Shown in pieces: positions 8,993-18,403 of a DNA stretch of 64,000 bases; position 1 is the first letter of the stretch, and each line of letters begins with the position of its first letter. The notes beneath the pieces were generated by a model. The model saw nothing but the letters and a program-made list of their open reading frames with translations, was not told where the DNA came from and did not search any database. Made by a program: the position numbers and the translations under genes. The stretch lies in assembly GCA_002840015.1 (NCBI GenBank), contig PGZE01000003.1:36460-100459 (forward strand), written 5' to 3'. This DNA comes from Gammaproteobacteria bacterium HGW-Gammaproteobacteria-2. Lineage in GTDB: Bacteria; Pseudomonadota; Gammaproteobacteria; Xanthomonadales; Xanthomonadaceae.

Positions 8993-10387
8993 ATGAACGA
9001 GCAGGGCCGGGGGCGCGACGACGACAGGTCGGCTGTGGATGCGATATCCGCGTCGATCAAGGCTGGCAACGTCGCGGCAGCGATCAGCCAGTGCCGGCAG
9101 CGGCTTGCGGTTGAGCCAAAAAACGCCGCGATCTGGGGGTTGCTGGGTTCGGCACTGGCGGCTAGCGGCGACATCAACGAAGCCGGTAAAAGCCTGGCGC
9201 GTGCGATTGCCAGCGATCCGGCCGAGCCGGCTTACCATGTGCAGATGGGTGAGCTGTACGCGCGCCTGGATCGCGCCAGCGATGCCGCTGCGTGTTTTGA
9301 GCGCGCGCTGACCCTCGTGCCCGAGCATCTGCCGGCCCTGCATGGCCGTGCCAATGCCCTGTGGGCGCAAGGCAACCTGTTGGCGGCGCGGCAGACCTAC
9401 CAGCAGATCCTCGCGTTACGCGGTGATGATGCCTTTGCTGAGCGCAACCTGCGGCTGATCAATGGCCGTCTGGTCGAGCGTTGGCATTTTCCGATGGTCA
9501 GTGATGGGCCGCGCAATGCCCACTACGAGCAGGCGCTGTGCGCGGCGATCACGGCCGATTCGGTGGTGCTGGATATCGGTGCCGGCACTGGCTTGTTGTC
9601 GATGATGGCAGCGCGCGCCGGTGCGCGCCACGTGATTGCCTGCGAGGGTAACCCGGCGATGGCTGAACTCGCTCGCGAAATCATTGCCCACAATGGCCTT
9701 GCCGACAAAATCACCGTGCTTGCCAAATCATCGTTCCAGATCGAGCCGCAAGCCGATTTCCCTGCCGGCCTGCGCCCCAATCTGATCGTGGCCGAGATTT
9801 TCGACGCCACCGTGATCGGCGAAGGAGCGTTGGCGAGTTTTGCCCATGCCCGCAGTCATTTGGCGCTGGAGGGCGCAAGGATCATCCCGGCACGGGCGCG
9901 GCTGCATGGTGTGCTGATCGAATCGGACATGCTCTGGCGCGAGGGTGCCGCCGATCATGCCAGTGGTTTCGATCTGCGCATGCTCAACCAGTACCGACCG
10001 GATTGTGTCGGTGTGGAGGGGCACGGGTTTCAAGGCGTCGCGTTATCCGACGACTTCGCCATCTTCGATTTTGATTTCACCCGCGATACCGCAACCAGCC
10101 CCACGCACAACACGCTGGAAATCGAGATCACCCGTGCCGGCGTGTGCCATGGTGTTGCCTACTGGATGCGTTTGCAGCTTGATGACGAGCGGGACCTGGA
10201 TAACCGTCCCGACCTGGGCGATGGCGTATCCGATGCGTATTGTGCGCACTGGCACCAGATGGTGCGGCTGCTGGTGCCCGCGATACCCGTGCAACCCGGT
10301 ATGCGCATTCGCATCCAGGCACAGCACAACCTGCATTCAGTTGCATTGAGCGTGTTCGATCCAGTGACCGGGTTGCCCGGCGGTTGA
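8993..10387 (+). CDS. TPR-containing protein arginine methyltransferase-like protein (PRMT7-like)
   Basis: A 464-residue two-part protein. Residues about 25-160 are tetratricopeptide repeats. From about 175 on is a class I SAM methyltransferase with a full set of PRMT hallmarks. Motif I is VVLDIGAGTG (191-200). The ribose-binding acid is Glu218 in ACEGN. The double-E loop has Glu268 in AEIFD and Glu277 in GEGAL. The C-terminal AHWHQ (His419, Trp420) sits where PRMTs have the THW loop. The AEIFD...IGEGAL segment closely recalls eukaryotic PRMT7. The start ATG at 8993 follows AAGGAT. An oxygenase gene follows after 49 bp on the same strand. Substrate and activity are unknown; protein arginine methylation is inferred. 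Confidence 0.8.
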   Translation: MNEQGRGRDDDRSAVDAISASIKAGNVAAAISQCRQRLAVEPKNAAIWGLLGSALAASGDINEAGKSLARAIASDPAEPAYHVQMGELYARLDRASDAAACFERALTLVPEHLPALHGRANALWAQGNLLAARQTYQQILALRGDDAFAERNLRLINGRLVERWHFPMVSDGPRNAHYEQALCAAITADSVVLDIGAGTGLLSMMAARAGARHVIACEGNPAMAELAREIIAHNGLADKITVLAKSSFQIEPQADFPAGLRPNLIVAEIFDATVIGEGALASFAHARSHLALEGARIIPARARLHGVLIESDMLWREGAADHASGFDLRMLNQYRPDCVGVEGHGFQGVALSDDFAIFDFDFTRDTATSPTHNTLEIEITRAGVCHGVAYWMRLQLDDERDLDNRPDLGDGVSDAYCAHWHQMVRLLVPAIPVQPGMRIRIQAQHNLHSVALSVFDPVTGLPGG

Positions 10388-10436
10388 TGCAGATGCCGGT
10401 GTTGCACTTTTCAGGTGCGCAAGGTCTACTTTCGCC

Positions 10437-11096
10437 ATGAACGAGAACGAACGATACCGCAGTGCCGGTGCTGTGCTGTGCGAACGGATGGTGCCGCCAG
10501 AAGTGGCCGCGGCGATGGCTTACCAGATCAGCGTGCAGGTGCGAAAGAGTGGTGGCCAATGCCTAGCGCCGCCGCTGATCACCAGCAAGCCGTGCTATGA
10601 GATTTACTGTTACCAGTGGCCGGTGCTGCTTACGTTTCTGTGGGCAATGACGCCGAAGATCGAAGCCGTTGTCGGCCGCCCCCTGCTGCCGAGTTACAGT
10701 TATTTTCGTACGTATCAACACGGCGATGTTTGCCGCATTCATGCTGACCGCCCGGCCTGTGAGCATTCGGTTTCGTTGACCCTGGCTTACTCGGATGACA
10801 AGCCGTGGGCGTTGGCAGTTGCCAACGATCCGGCGCCGCTGGAGCAGCGCGGCACCATCCGTGGTGATGAGGATTTTGGCGGCAGCGGATACAGCGAGTT
10901 TGCGATGGCAGCCGGTGATGGCGTGGTCTATCGCGGCACCGACTACCTGCACGGGCGGTTGATACCCAACCCCAATCGCTGGTCGGCGCATTTGTTTTTG
11001 CATTGGGTTGATCGTGAAGGCCCCTATCGCGAGCAGGCTTTCGATGGCCGATCCGTCGTTGGAAATACCGATTTCGTGTTTCCTGCGGCGGTCTGA
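10437..11096 (+). CDS. 2OG-Fe(II) oxygenase
   Basis: Predicted non-haem iron, 2-oxoglutarate-dependent oxygenase of 219 residues. The iron facial triad is His102-x-Asp104 (RIHADRP) and His172 (YLHGR). Arg181-x-Ser183 in NPNRWSA is the usual 2-oxoglutarate carboxylate-binding pair at the right spacing. No signal peptide is seen, so it should be cytoplasmic. It starts 49 bp after the PRMT-like gene in the same direction, probably in one transcript, which suggests the two act on a shared protein or metabolite. The stop codon lies inside the stem of the downstream hairpin. The substrate is unknown. Confidence 0.8.
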   Translation: MNENERYRSAGAVLCERMVPPEVAAAMAYQISVQVRKSGGQCLAPPLITSKPCYEIYCYQWPVLLTFLWAMTPKIEAVVGRPLLPSYSYFRTYQHGDVCRIHADRPACEHSVSLTLAYSDDKPWALAVANDPAPLEQRGTIRGDEDFGGSGYSEFAMAAGDGVVYRGTDYLHGRLIPNPNRWSAHLFLHWVDREGPYREQAFDGRSVVGNTDFVFPAAV

Positions 11097-11121
11097 CAGG
11101 CGGCGGTTGGCCGCCTGTCAG
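11093..11121. terminator. Convergent-gene hairpin, probable terminator
   Basis: A 12-bp perfect stem (11093-11104 with 11110-11121) and 5-base loop between two convergent genes, starting inside the oxygenase stop codon. There is no T-tract, so termination efficiency is uncertain. Confidence 0.55.
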
Positions 11122-11132
11122 CCACGCGCAAA

Positions 11133-13544
11133 TCAGAACTCGCTGGCCAGACGTGCAAACAATGCAGCGCCGTTGAGGCCAAACTGCACACTGTCATACT
11201 TGAAACCGTTGTCGGTTTCGTCGGCGTTCTGGGCACTCGGGAACTTGTCGAAGATGTTGGCTGCGCCGAGGGTGAACTTGGTCTTGCCACCATTGAAGGC
11301 ATAGGTGAGGCTGGCATCGGCCGACAAGCGCGCATCGTACTTGAGGTTCGGCACCGGCGGTCCGGAGAACGTGCCGAGGGTCTGTGAGCCAAAGTAAATC
11401 AGCTTGAACAGCCCGTTCCATGAACCATGGGTGTAATCGAACGCCAGCGTGCCCTTGCTGCGTGGCGCGCCGTTTTCGATAAACAGTTTTTCGCGGTTGT
11501 CGAGCAGGGCATCTTCGCGGCCGGCGAGTGAGGCCGGGGTGTTGACCCGGCGGACATCGGTCTTGTTGTAGTTGAATCCGAGCAGGGTAACCAACTTGCC
11601 GCCGGCCATGGGCATGTCGTGGGCAGCGGTGACATCAACGCCACGGGTTTTGGTATCGACCGAGTTGACGAAGAACTGCGCCTCGCCGACACCCAGTTGG
11701 TCCAGAATTGCGCCGATGCTCGGGTCGCTGTCGTCGAAACGGCCGCTTAGCACGATGCGGTCATCGATGTTGATCCAGTAGCCGTCAACCGTCAGCGTGA
11801 GGTTGTCCAGCGGCTCCCAGGTGAAGCCAAGGGTGAAGTTGTCGGAAGTTTCTTCCTTCAGCTTGGGAATGCCGGCGGCATTGGCCACGGCACCGCCATT
11901 GGGCGCCAGCACCACGTCGGTGGGTACACCGCCGATGAAGTCGGTGAAGGTGGAAGAGAAAAAGCGCTGTTGCAGCGACGGCGCACGGAAGCCGGTGCTG
12001 ACCGAGCCACGAAGGCGCAGGGTGTCGGTGGTGCGATAGGCCCACGCCAGCTTGCCGTTGAGGGTGGTGCCAAAATCGCTGTAGTCCTCGTAGCGGCCGG
12101 CAATATCGACCATCAGGCGATCGGTGACGCTGGCTTCCAGATCAACGTACGCGGCCCAGCTGTCGCGGCTGGAGTTGGTTTCGTCACCCGGCTGAAAACC
12201 GGGGAATCCCTGACTGCCGGCATTGCCGCCACCGGCGCCGTCGGCATCGATGAAGGAACCCGCCTCGCCGGCAAAAATCTTGTAGCGTTCGTCGCGATAC
12301 TCACCACCGAAGGCCACGTTCAGACCCTGAAACACGCCATCGTAGTATCGGCTGATGTCGAGGTTGGTGGTTTGCTGGCGGAACGAAAAACCGCCGGCAT
12401 CAAAGCGGGTAGGGCTGATGCCGGCGCCGCCAGCGAGCAGGTTGGCATTGGCGATCGAGGCATTGAGCGTATTGGAGATGTTGTACAGCAGCTCGTTGTA
12501 GCCGTAGGTGGTGCTCAAATCAACATGCCAGTCCGCAAAATCACCGCGAGCGCCAACCGTGGCGTAACGGTCCTCGAGATCGCCATTGATGAACGGCACA
12601 AAGCCGTCGGGGAACATCGCGGCGGAATTGCGTGACGGGATATCGTCGGAACCAATGCCGCCGCGCGCAAACGCCGCCGATGATGCATCGCGATCCTGGT
12701 AGGTGCCGGTGAAATACGCTTCGACATTATCGGTGATGCCGAACGTGCCGTTGCCGGCCACCGTGGTGTTGTCCACGCTGGAATCGCCGATGGTGCGCGG
12801 ATTGTCCTTGCCCGAGCGGTCGGAACGATTGCGACTCAGGTACTCGGCGGTGATGCCAAGCGTGCCGCGGTCACCGAGTTCCACGCCGCAGTAAGCGGTG
12901 GTGAGGTCGTTTTCACCATCGCCGCGCGAGTACTGGCCATAGGCAAGCACGCCTTCGCAACCGAGACGCTGTTTCAGGGTGATGTTCATGACGCCGGCGA
13001 TGGCATCGGAGCCGTACTGCGCCGCCGCGCCATCGCGCAGCACTTCCACCTGTTCGATTGCCAGCACCGGGATCGTGTTCAGGTCGGTGCCGGTGGCGCC
13101 GCGATTGCGTGCGCCGAACAGGTTGACCAGCGACACGTTGTGCCGGCGTTTGCCATTGACCAGCACCAGGGTCTGGTCGGCACTGAGGCCGCGCAAGGCT
13201 GCCGAGTCGATCAGGTCGGCACCATCAGCGCCAGTCTGCCGCGTCGAGTTGAACGATGGGGCGATGAATTGCAGCGACTGGGCAAGATCGAACTGCGCAC
13301 CCTGGGTGGCCGCTTTTTCCATCGGGATGATATCGACCGGCACCAGGGTCTCGGTGGCCGAGGTGCCCTGTCGACGCGAGCCGAGCACCATGACCTTGTC
13401 GAGCGATTTGGCTTCGGCCTGATCCGTTGTGGTATCTGCATCGCCGCCCTCCTGCGCCCAGACTGGCGCAGCCACACTCAAACCCATAAGTACAAACAAC
13501 GGCAAGGCATTGCCCACGGCCGTAAACAGCAGCGATTTGCGCAT
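11133..13544 (-). CDS. TonB-dependent outer-membrane receptor
   Basis: Outer-membrane beta-barrel receptor of 803 residues, with a signal peptide (about 1-31, ending near VWAQ). The plug domain has TonB-box-like DKVMVLGSRR, then ALRGLSADQTLVLVNGKRRH and IEQVEVLRDGAAAQYGSDAI, all typical of the TonB-dependent receptor plug. The barrel ends near LFARLASEF with a terminal Phe. AGGGGAA lies just upstream of the ATG at 13544. The ligand cannot be told; there is no Fur-type box that I could recognise and no transport operon beside it. It is convergent with the PRMT-like/oxygenase pair, so any functional link is only positional. Confidence 0.9.
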   Translation of the reverse strand: MRKSLLFTAVGNALPLFVLMGLSVAAPVWAQEGGDADTTTDQAEAKSLDKVMVLGSRRQGTSATETLVPVDIIPMEKAATQGAQFDLAQSLQFIAPSFNSTRQTGADGADLIDSAALRGLSADQTLVLVNGKRRHNVSLVNLFGARNRGATGTDLNTIPVLAIEQVEVLRDGAAAQYGSDAIAGVMNITLKQRLGCEGVLAYGQYSRGDGENDLTTAYCGVELGDRGTLGITAEYLSRNRSDRSGKDNPRTIGDSSVDNTTVAGNGTFGITDNVEAYFTGTYQDRDASSAAFARGGIGSDDIPSRNSAAMFPDGFVPFINGDLEDRYATVGARGDFADWHVDLSTTYGYNELLYNISNTLNASIANANLLAGGAGISPTRFDAGGFSFRQQTTNLDISRYYDGVFQGLNVAFGGEYRDERYKIFAGEAGSFIDADGAGGGNAGSQGFPGFQPGDETNSSRDSWAAYVDLEASVTDRLMVDIAGRYEDYSDFGTTLNGKLAWAYRTTDTLRLRGSVSTGFRAPSLQQRFFSSTFTDFIGGVPTDVVLAPNGGAVANAAGIPKLKEETSDNFTLGFTWEPLDNLTLTVDGYWINIDDRIVLSGRFDDSDPSIGAILDQLGVGEAQFFVNSVDTKTRGVDVTAAHDMPMAGGKLVTLLGFNYNKTDVRRVNTPASLAGREDALLDNREKLFIENGAPRSKGTLAFDYTHGSWNGLFKLIYFGSQTLGTFSGPPVPNLKYDARLSADASLTYAFNGGKTKFTLGAANIFDKFPSAQNADETDNGFKYDSVQFGLNGAALFARLASEF

Positions 13545-13801
13545 GTTGATTCCCCTAATCCCGGTAACGGCCGTCCCCAATCGCAACCCGCCACGGCCCA
13601 AGCCGGCTGCGTTGCCAGTGCAATGCACCGGCGCTCACCTGCAATGTAGCGCGACGCGGGGCGCGCGGGAAGATGCTGCCTGCTGTGCTTGTGCTCGTGG
13701 AAACCAGCTTTGCCGGCGACAGCCTTGCGAAAAGCGTCGTGTACGCGGCGTGCTGCTACCGGTGTGTACACTGCGCGTTCGGCTAATCGTATGGACTGGT
13801 A

Positions 13802-14674
13802 ATGAATCTGCAGCAGTGGCGGCGCGAAGGGGATACGTTCGAGTGGCAGGGCCAACGCATTTTTTATCGTGACCAGGGGCAGGGCGAGGTGCTGCTGTGC
13901 TTGCACGGCTTTCCCACCGCGTCGTGGGACTGGCATCGGCTGTGGCCGTCGCTTACCGCAACGCGGCGGGTGATCGCGCTGGATTTTCTCGGCTATGGGT
14001 TTTCCAGCAAACCGCTGGATCATGTCTACAGTGCAGCGGAGCAGGCCGACATCGTGCTGGCGCTGATGCAGGCTTTGGGCATCGGGCAGGCGCATGTGCT
14101 GGCCCACGATTTTGGCGACAGCGTGGCGCAGGAGCTGCTGGCGCGGGTGGCCGAGAGCGGTGTAGGCCTGTCGCTGCAGTTGCTGTCAGTGTGCTACCTC
14201 AATGGCGGCCTGTTCATGGAAGCGGCACGGCCGCGCCTGATCCAGCGCTTGTTGCTAGGCCCGCTCGGGCCGTGGTTGTCGCGGCGGCTGAGTTACCCGC
14301 GGTTTGCGCGCAGTTTTGCGGCAATTTTCGGTCGGCAAACACAGCCCAGCAAGACCGAACTTGGCGATTTCTGGCGCTTGATTACCCACGAAGACGGCCA
14401 TCATCTGGCCCATGCCCTGATCCAGTACATCCCCGAGCGTCACCGGCAGCGCGCGCGCTGGGTGGCGGCGATGCAAAACAGCAAGGTGCCGCAACGTTTG
14501 ATCATCGGCATGGCCGATCCGGTCTCGGGCTGGCGTATCGCCAAGCGTTACCGTGAATTGTTGCCAGCGGCCGATGTAGTCGAACTGGCAGAGATCGGCC
14601 ACTACCCGCAGGTGGAAGCGGCGGATGCCGTGCTGGCGGCGCATGTCGCGTTCATCGCACGCATTGCGCCATGA
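13802..14674 (+). CDS. Alpha/beta hydrolase with aspartate nucleophile (haloalkane dehalogenase / epoxide hydrolase-like)
   Basis: Alpha/beta-hydrolase of 290 residues. The oxyanion HGF motif is at residues 35-37. The nucleophile elbow AHDFGDS places Asp103, not Ser, at the nucleophile position, as in haloalkane dehalogenases and epoxide hydrolases. The acid is probably in GMADPVSG and the catalytic His in EIGHYPQVE near the C-terminus. Substrate unknown; no membrane segment or signal peptide is apparent. It is preceded by 257 bp without a gene, shared with the divergent TonB receptor, which must hold both promoters, and it converges with the cation exchanger. Confidence 0.82.
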   Translation: MNLQQWRREGDTFEWQGQRIFYRDQGQGEVLLCLHGFPTASWDWHRLWPSLTATRRVIALDFLGYGFSSKPLDHVYSAAEQADIVLALMQALGIGQAHVLAHDFGDSVAQELLARVAESGVGLSLQLLSVCYLNGGLFMEAARPRLIQRLLLGPLGPWLSRRLSYPRFARSFAAIFGRQTQPSKTELGDFWRLITHEDGHHLAHALIQYIPERHRQRARWVAAMQNSKVPQRLIIGMADPVSGWRIAKRYRELLPAADVVELAEIGHYPQVEAADAVLAAHVAFIARIAP

Positions 14675-14678
14675 ATCG

Positions 14679-15710
14679 TCATGCACTGCCGCTGCGCTGC
14701 AACCACAGCACGCCGAGCAGGTATGTCGCCACGATCAACCAGCGCCCGAGTGTTGCCCGCCGTGATGCGGGAGCCACCGCCACCGCAGCGGCGATCGCCA
14801 TCATCATCACCGCAAACAGGCCGATGGCGCTGTGGCTGGGATCCAGCTCCGCGAAAATCGGGCCTTTTCGATCCGCCAGATCCATGGCCAGAAACACGAC
14901 CATGTTCACTGCGTTGGAGCCAAACAGATTGCCTACCGCCAGGCCGGACGAGCCCATGCGGAACGCTGCGATCGAGGTGACCAACTCCGGAAGCGAGGTG
15001 GAGACTCCGACCAGTAAGGTGCCGACCAATGTCACCCCCAAACCGCTGAGTTCGGCCAGCCGCACAGCGGATTCGGCAAACGGTTTGCCAATGACAAGTA
15101 AAGCGGCTGCTGCCAGTGAAAATTGCAGTAATGCAGGGTAGAGACGAGTGCGTTGGCTGGTTGCGGTTGTGACCGCTGCGATTCTGGTGGAGCGTACGCC
15201 GCTGCGGTAAAGCGCATACATGCCGGCGCAGTAGATCGCGGCCAGCAACAACGATTGCGGTGCCACCCCAAACAGTAGCGAGGTGGGTCGGATCATCACG
15301 AATAGTGCAGCGCTGGCATTGAGCAACATCGCGAGTGCTGCCAGTGACACCACCTCGGCATCGCGCCCAGGCGGTGTCAATCGCCCGAGCAAGAGGCCGA
15401 CAACCGCAAAGACCAACATGTTGGCCATGCTCGATCCGAACAGGTCGCCCGCGGCCAGATCGGCAGCACCGATTTTCACGGCGGCAATGTCGGTGGCCAG
15501 CTCCGGTAGCGATGTGGCGCCCGCCAGCAGAATCGTTCCGATCCAGACTCGACCGATACCGGTCGCATCGGCGATATGGTCTGCGGCGTGGGCCAGCAAC
15601 GACGCGGAGGCGATCAGCATCACGGCCAGCGCGGTAAACACGACGAGCGCCTGGATCACCGCGGCGGTCCAGGTGGCGAAGCGCGCATGCGCAGGTGATG
15701 ATTCAGCCAT
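14679..15710 (-). CDS. Sodium/calcium exchanger family membrane protein
   Basis: Inner-membrane CaCA-family antiporter of 343 residues, probably exchanging Ca2+ for Na+ or H+. It contains the two inverted alpha-repeats that form the ion site: GTILLAGATSLPELATD with GDLFGSSMANM, and GTLLVGVSTSLPELVTS with GNLFGSNAVNM. About ten hydrophobic segments are evident. The ATG at 15710 lies inside the end of the P-type ATPase gene (55-bp overlap); a GTG near 15663 is an alternative. Co-directional with the ATPase, so the two likely form an ion-homeostasis operon. Confidence 0.85.
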   Translation of the reverse strand: MAESSPAHARFATWTAAVIQALVVFTALAVMLIASASLLAHAADHIADATGIGRVWIGTILLAGATSLPELATDIAAVKIGAADLAAGDLFGSSMANMLVFAVVGLLLGRLTPPGRDAEVVSLAALAMLLNASAALFVMIRPTSLLFGVAPQSLLLAAIYCAGMYALYRSGVRSTRIAAVTTATSQRTRLYPALLQFSLAAAALLVIGKPFAESAVRLAELSGLGVTLVGTLLVGVSTSLPELVTSIAAFRMGSSGLAVGNLFGSNAVNMVVFLAMDLADRKGPIFAELDPSHSAIGLFAVMMMAIAAAVAVAPASRRATLGRWLIVATYLLGVLWLQRSGSA

Positions 15711-18163
15711 TCGGCGACAAGCCAAGTACCAAGCACCGCTATCAATACGATCACCGCGAGTTGAAGGTCGATGTGATGGAGGGCCAGCATATTGCGCAAT
15801 CCGGGCAAAACCAGGGTTGCTGCCTGTAGCAACAGTGACAGCAGCACAATGATGTTCAGCAGCATATTGCTGGCTGGCAACTGCACAATCCGCCGTGCGG
15901 GGTAGGCAAACACCAGTTGCGCGCTGGCTTCGAACAGGAAGACCGCAGTTCGCGCCACGGCGGCGGTATAACCTAATACGGGCAGCCAGATCAGTAGACC
16001 CAATCCTGCGGAGGCCTTGATCAGGCCGCTCGAAAACACGAAGCGCAAAGAGGCAGAATCGAGTAATGGGCTGCTTGGTGATCGCGGCGGACGTTGCATG
16101 ACCCCTTCGTTGCGATCCAGTGCCAGAGCCAGCGCTGGCGGACCATCGGCGATGAAGTTGATCCATAACAACTGGATCGCGGTCAGTGGCAGCAGCAACA
16201 TGCCCGACTCTTCGCGAAGGTCTTGGGTATACGCCAGGATCGCGCCGCCAACCACCAGGATCACCAGGGCGACATTGGTCGAAAACAGGAAGCGGATGAA
16301 TTTCTGGATATTTTCGTAAATGCCGCGCCCTTCCTCGATCGCACCGACGATGGTGGCGAAATTATCGTCGAGCAAAACCAGGTCTGCGACCTCGCGGCTG
16401 ACATCGCTGCCGCGCTGACCCATGGCAATGCCGACATCGGCACGCTTCAATGCGGGTGCATCGTTGATTCCGTCGCCGGTCATCGCCACAATCTCGCCGT
16501 TGGCCTGCAAGGCTTCGATCAGGCGCAATTTGTGTCCTGCACTGACACGTGCGAACACGGTGACCTCTTGCGCGGCACACTTGAGCTGCGCTGAATCGAG
16601 TGCGTCGATCTCGGCCCCGGTCATCACCTGCGCGTGTTCCATGCCGATTTGCGCGGCGACTGCGCGCGCGGTGCCGGGATGGTCGCCGGTGATCATGATG
16701 ACCCGCACCCCAGCGGCCTTGACGATCCGCATGGCGTCTGCCACCTCTGCCCGTGCTGGGTCCCAGAGCAAAACAAGGCCAAGCAAGTGCAGATCCGATT
16801 CATCCTCATCCGCTCCTTGGGCCAAAGCCAGAACGCGATAACCATCGCGGGCGGCAGTCTCGGCGCTCTCCAGCCAATCGCTGCGCATACCTGGATCCAA
16901 TCGGCAGCGATCGATCAACACTTCCGGTGCGCCCTTGAGAAAGCTGCGCGGACCTTCAGCACTTTGAACGGTAACCCGCATGAACTTCCAACTGCTATCG
17001 AAGGCCCGTAGCGATATCCGGGGATGCGTGGCGCGCAGGGTGTCGATGTCGATGCCCTGATCGCGCGCAAATTCGAGCAGGCCGATTTCAAGCGGATCGC
17101 CGGCCTGTGCGCCTAGATCAGCGTCGTTGACCAGCACCATCGCGTGCAGCGCATCGCGACGGCGCTCGCTGCGCAACGCATGCACGCGCATGTGATTTTC
17201 AGTCAGCGTGCCGGTTTTATCGGTGGCGATCACGGTAACCGATCCCAACGCTTCGACCGCGCTCAGACGCCTCACCACCGCGTTGCGTCTGGCCATGCGC
17301 TGAACACCCAATGCCAGAGTGAGGGTGACTACCGCCGGCATGCCTTCGGGTACCGCAGCTACCGCCAGCGCGATCGCAAACAACACCATTTCTTCGAAAC
17401 GACCCAAACCTTCCGCAGCGAGCCCGGCAACTATCAACACCACAGCCAGCGCACCGACCCAACGGGCGATCTGCATGCCGAACGCATCAAGCCGCCGCTC
17501 CAGCGGCGTTTTTTCGCTCTCGATGCGGCCGAGCATTCCCGCCAGTTGGCCCATGGCGCTGAGCGCGCCGGTTTCGCTGACTTCCAACAGGCCTTTGCCA
17601 CGCACCACCAGTGTGCCGCTCATGGCGCGTTCGTCGACTGCTTTGTCGATGGGTACCGACTCGCCGGTCAGCACGGCTTCGTCGATCATCAATCCCTGTG
17701 CTTCGAGCAAGCGACCGTCTGCCGGCACCCGCTCACCGGCCGCGACCCGCAGCAGATCGCCAGGCACGACCTGCGAACTCGGGATGTGTTGAAGGCTGCC
17801 ATCGCGTATTACCCAAGCCTGCGGCGCAGCCATTGCCTTGAGTTGCGCCAAGGCCTGTTCCGAACGGTACTCTTGAAATGATCCGAGGCCGGCATTGAGC
17901 AACAAAATCGACAGGATAGCGACCGCTTCGACCGGTACGTCGATCATTCCTTCGTACAGCCAGGTTCCGATGTCGAACAGCAGTGCGAACAGCAGCAGAA
18001 GAATCAGCGGGCTGCGAAATTGCTTGAGGACACGCCGCCAAACCGGAGTTGTGCGCGCTTCGGGCAGGGCATTTGCGCCAAACTGCCGCAGTCGTTGTTG
18101 CGCCTGTGTCTTACTCAGCCCCATCGGCGGGAGTGGCGGTGTTGGGCTTCGTTGTGCCGACAT
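15656..18163 (-). CDS. Cation-transporting P-type ATPase (P2 type, Ca2+/Mg2+-like)
   Basis: Inner-membrane ATP-driven cation pump of 835 residues. The N-terminal cation-ATPase domain precedes the actuator motif TGES (166-169), the membrane motif VPEGMP (271-276), the phosphorylated Asp315 in DKTGTLT and the hinge motif TGDGINDAPALK. The PEG-P membrane motif is that of P2-type pumps, so Ca2+ (or Mn2+) is the likely cargo, which fits the overlapping cation exchanger gene. The ATG at 18163 follows a GGGAG; an upstream in-frame extension of 52 codons has no matching features. The cargo is inferred, not shown. Confidence 0.88.
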   Translation of the reverse strand: MSAQRSPTPPLPPMGLSKTQAQQRLRQFGANALPEARTTPVWRRVLKQFRSPLILLLLFALLFDIGTWLYEGMIDVPVEAVAILSILLLNAGLGSFQEYRSEQALAQLKAMAAPQAWVIRDGSLQHIPSSQVVPGDLLRVAAGERVPADGRLLEAQGLMIDEAVLTGESVPIDKAVDERAMSGTLVVRGKGLLEVSETGALSAMGQLAGMLGRIESEKTPLERRLDAFGMQIARWVGALAVVLIVAGLAAEGLGRFEEMVLFAIALAVAAVPEGMPAVVTLTLALGVQRMARRNAVVRRLSAVEALGSVTVIATDKTGTLTENHMRVHALRSERRRDALHAMVLVNDADLGAQAGDPLEIGLLEFARDQGIDIDTLRATHPRISLRAFDSSWKFMRVTVQSAEGPRSFLKGAPEVLIDRCRLDPGMRSDWLESAETAARDGYRVLALAQGADEDESDLHLLGLVLLWDPARAEVADAMRIVKAAGVRVIMITGDHPGTARAVAAQIGMEHAQVMTGAEIDALDSAQLKCAAQEVTVFARVSAGHKLRLIEALQANGEIVAMTGDGINDAPALKRADVGIAMGQRGSDVSREVADLVLLDDNFATIVGAIEEGRGIYENIQKFIRFLFSTNVALVILVVGGAILAYTQDLREESGMLLLPLTAIQLLWINFIADGPPALALALDRNEGVMQRPPRSPSSPLLDSASLRFVFSSGLIKASAGLGLLIWLPVLGYTAAVARTAVFLFEASAQLVFAYPARRIVQLPASNMLLNIIVLLSLLLQAATLVLPGLRNMLALHHIDLQLAVIVLIAVLGTWLVAEWLNHHLRMRASPPGPPR

Positions 18164-18355
18164 GACGAACTCCCGATCGGGCGAGGTCAGTGGTTGATGA
18201 AAATCGTTTTGGCGAGTTGGCTTGCTATCGAAAGTGATGCCGCACGATATTGTTGCGTAGAAATGGGGTGGTGCGCTTGATCCGGCGCAAATAACTATTC
18301 CTATATCCCAAAGATGCATACAAGCGCCTTGGGCAAACCATCAGATACTCCATTG

Positions 18356-18382
18356 AAAACGGCGCCCACTGGGCGCCGTTTT
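18356..18382. terminator. Strong bidirectional intrinsic terminator
   Basis: A 12-bp perfect stem (AAAACGGCGCCC at 18356-18367 with its complement at 18371-18382) and a 3-base loop, flanked by A and T runs. It ends the leftward beta-oxidation operon at 18404. Confidence 0.9.
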
Positions 18383-18403
18383 TGTCATCCGATGACTGGG
18401 CAA

